Source: Massilia sp.
GTDB lineage: Bacteria > Pseudomonadota > Gammaproteobacteria > Burkholderiales > Burkholderiaceae_D
Length of the DNA stretch: 7,420 nucleotides
Direction of reading: 5' to 3'
NCBI GenBank assembly: GCA_003520365.1
Contig: DOUW01000117.1
Span: 1 to 7,420, forward strand
Both the position numbers and the translations under genes were made by a program. Positions 5,830-7,420 of the stretch are shown one piece after another. How positions within the stretch are numbered: position 1 is the stretch's first letter; each line of letters begins with the position of its first letter. The notes beneath the pieces are model-generated. The model saw only the letters and a program-made list of their open reading frames with translations. It made no database searches and was not told where the DNA came from.

Positions 5830-5850
5830 CGCCCGGCATAGAGCCGGGCG
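5830..5850. other. Hairpin in the nrdA-nrdB intercistronic gap
   Basis: A perfect 8-bp stem CGCCCGGC / GCCGGGCG with loop ATAGA lies between the nrdA stop and the nrdB start. No T-run follows it on -, so it should not terminate. It could protect or pause the upstream nrdA message and so set the ratio of the two subunits, which is inference. Confidence 0.55.
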
Positions 5851-5855
5851 TGCGC

Positions 5856-5875
5856 TTACTGATTAATTACTGATT
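5856..5875. repeat. 9-bp direct repeat next to the nrdA stop
   Basis: TTACTGATT occurs at 5856-5864 and again at 5867-5875, separated by AA, just downstream of the nrdA stop codon. It is AT-rich in an otherwise GC-rich operon. No function is evident. Confidence 0.6.
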
Positions 5876-5880
5876 GACGT

Positions 5881-7420
5881 TTATTGGCAAGCTTCGCATT
5901 CGTCGAAGCCGGCGTCGCCCGGACGCAGGTAGCAAGCCGCGCCGTCGACCACTTCAGGAGCGGCGCCTGCAGCAGCGGCTGGCGCCGATGCCGCGGCCGC
6001 TGCCGGAGCAGCGTGACCGGTCAGGCCGCCCGACACAGGGACCGCGTTCAGCGCGCCGGTACGGGTGGTCGACTTCTCCATGTGCGTCGCCGCGATGGTG
6101 CGCAGGTAGTAGGTGGTCTTCAGGCCGCGCAGCCATGCCAGTTTATACGTCTCGTCCAGCTTCTTGCCCGAGGCGCCGGCCATGTAGATGTTCAGCGACT
6201 GGGCCTGGTCGATCCACTTCTGGCGGCGCGATGCCGCTTCCACCAGCCACTTCGGCTCGACTTCGAACGCGGTGGCGTAGATGTCGCGCAGGTCCTGCGG
6301 CACACGGTCGATCTTCGAGAGCGAGCCGTCGAAGTACTTCAGGTCGGCAATCATCACTTCGTCCCACAGGTCGCGCGCCTTCAGGTCGCGCACCAGGTAG
6401 GAGTTGATCTCGGTGAATTCGCCCGACAGGTTCGACTTCACGTACAGGTTCTGGAAGGTCGGCTCGATGCAGGCCGACACGCCGATGATGTTCGAGATCG
6501 TCGCGGTCGGTGCGATCGCCACGCAGTTCGAGTTACGCATGCCGAACTGCTTGATGCGCTCGCGCACCACGTTCCAGTCCATCGATTCGCTGGTGTCCTG
6601 CTCCAGGTAACCGCCACGCTCTTCCGCCAGCAGCTTGATCGAGTCCTGCGGCAGGATGCCGCGGTCCCACAGCGAACCTTCGTAGGTCTCGTAGCGGCCG
6701 CGCTCTTCGGCCAGCTCGGTCGAGGCCAGGTAGGCGTAGTAGCAGACGGCTTCCATCGACTTGTCGGCGAACTCCACCGCTTTGTCGGATGCGAACGGCA
6801 CGCGCATCATGTGCAGGCAATCCTGGTGACCCATGATGCCCATGCCGACCGGGCGGTGGCGCAGATTCGAGTTGCGCGCCTTTTCCACGGCGTAGTAGTT
6901 GATGTCGATCACGTTGTCCAGCATGCGCATCGCGGTGCGGATGGTCTTCTGCAGCTTGACGTGGTCCAGGCCATCGCCCTTCATGTGCTGCGGCAGGTTC
7001 ACCGAGCCCAGGTTGCAGACGGCGATCTCGTCGGCGCTGGTGTTCAGCGTGATCTCGGTGCACAGGTTCGACGAGTGCACGACGCCGATGTGCTGCTGCG
7101 GCGAACGGATGTTGCACGGATCCTTGAAGGTGATCCATGGGTGGCCGGTTTCGAACAGCATCGACAGCATCTTGCGCCACAGGTCGAGCGCCTCGACTTT
7201 CTTGTACACGGTCATTTCGCCGCGTGCCGCCTTGGCTTCGTAGGCGACATACGCCTCTTCGAAGGCACGGCCGACCTTGTCGTGCAGGTCAGGCGTCTCG
7301 CTCGGCGAGAACAGGCTCCAGTGGCCCTTTTCCATCACGCGCTTCATGAACAGGTCCGGGATCCAGTTCGCGGTGTTCATGTCGTGGGTGCGGCGGCGGT
7401 CGTCGCCGGTGTTCTTGCGC
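5881..7420 (-). CDS. nrdA: Class Ia ribonucleotide reductase alpha subunit, N-terminus outside window
   Basis: This is the catalytic subunit (R1), which reduces ribonucleoside diphosphates. About 512 C-terminal residues are visible. The frame is open to base 7420 and reads [27 protein letters not shown] across an internal Met at 7380, so the start and any ATP-cone regulatory domain lie beyond the window. Active-site residues are seen in SNLCTEI: Asn at 7066-7068, the thiyl-radical Cys at 7060-7062 and Glu at 7054-7056. The second redox Cys is in [10 protein letters not shown] (7015-7017). The radical-relay Tyr pair is in KTTYYLRT (6106-6111). The C-terminus has an Ala/Pro-rich flexible linker (about 5945-6015) and ends in DECEACQ, whose two Cys (5896-5898 and 5887-5889) are the shuttle pair re-reduced by thioredoxin or glutaredoxin. 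They are spaced CxxC rather than the wider E. coli spacing. The stop is TAA at 5881-5883. Confidence 0.96.
   Translation of the reverse strand, partial: RKNTGDDRRRTHDMNTANWIPDLFMKRVMEKGHWSLFSPSETPDLHDKVGRAFEEAYVAYEAKAARGEMTVYKKVEALDLWRKMLSMLFETGHPWITFKDPCNIRSPQQHIGVVHSSNLCTEITLNTSADEIAVCNLGSVNLPQHMKGDGLDHVKLQKTIRTAMRMLDNVIDINYYAVEKARNSNLRHRPVGMGIMGHQDCLHMMRVPFASDKAVEFADKSMEAVCYYAYLASTELAEERGRYETYEGSLWDRGILPQDSIKLLAEERGGYLEQDTSESMDWNVVRERIKQFGMRNSNCVAIAPTATISNIIGVSACIEPTFQNLYVKSNLSGEFTEINSYLVRDLKARDLWDEVMIADLKYFDGSLSKIDRVPQDLRDIYATAFEVEPKWLVEAASRRQKWIDQAQSLNIYMAGASGKKLDETYKLAWLRGLKTTYYLRTIAATHMEKSTTRTGALNAVPVSGGLTGHAAPAAAAASAPAAAAGAAPEVVDGAACYLRPGDAGFDECEACQ

Overview
The window looks like a piece of high-GC betaproteobacterial chromosome, most likely from the Oxalobacteraceae (Massilia, Telluria, Duganella or Janthinobacterium-like). 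The evidence is the NrdB/NrdA sequence style, the AlgP/H1-like Lys-Ala-Pro protein, and a DUF3426 protein next to a PfkB-family kinase. This taxonomic placement comes from recalled family resemblance, not from a search. Most of the window is ordinary core genome, and I see no phage, insertion sequence, CRISPR, tRNA or rRNA.

Layout. Positions 1-1542 are on the + strand: the 3' part of a DUF3426 membrane protein gene, followed 6 nt later by a complete PfkB-family sugar/nucleoside kinase gene. The 194-nt convergent gap that follows holds small palindromes, a 14-bp tandem repeat and a bidirectional terminator. Everything from 1737 to 7420 is on the - strand. In transcription order this is nrdA (5' end outside the window), nrdB, a 634-nt gene-free stretch, a 539-residue histone H1-like protein, and a YggT-family membrane protein.

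How the genes relate. nrdA and nrdB encode the two subunits of a class Ia ribonucleotide reductase and form one operon that ends in a strong terminator at 4607-4634. The H1-like gene is its own unit, with a good ribosome binding site and its own terminator at 2358-2393. yggT starts with GTG behind an AAGGAG, and its leader is almost entirely a nested palindrome. The DUF3426 and kinase genes are probably co-transcribed.

The parts most worth a second look are: the very long H1-like protein, built from repeats and carrying a recurrent palindromic DNA module; the nested palindrome in front of yggT; and the 4043-4676 gap. That gap contains a 40-nt hairpin whose loop reads CTCCTC, a 60-nt near-perfect palindrome, and a promoter-like TTGACA on the + strand aimed at the nrdB terminator. 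It could hold one or two unannotated small RNAs, but I can show structure only, not expression.
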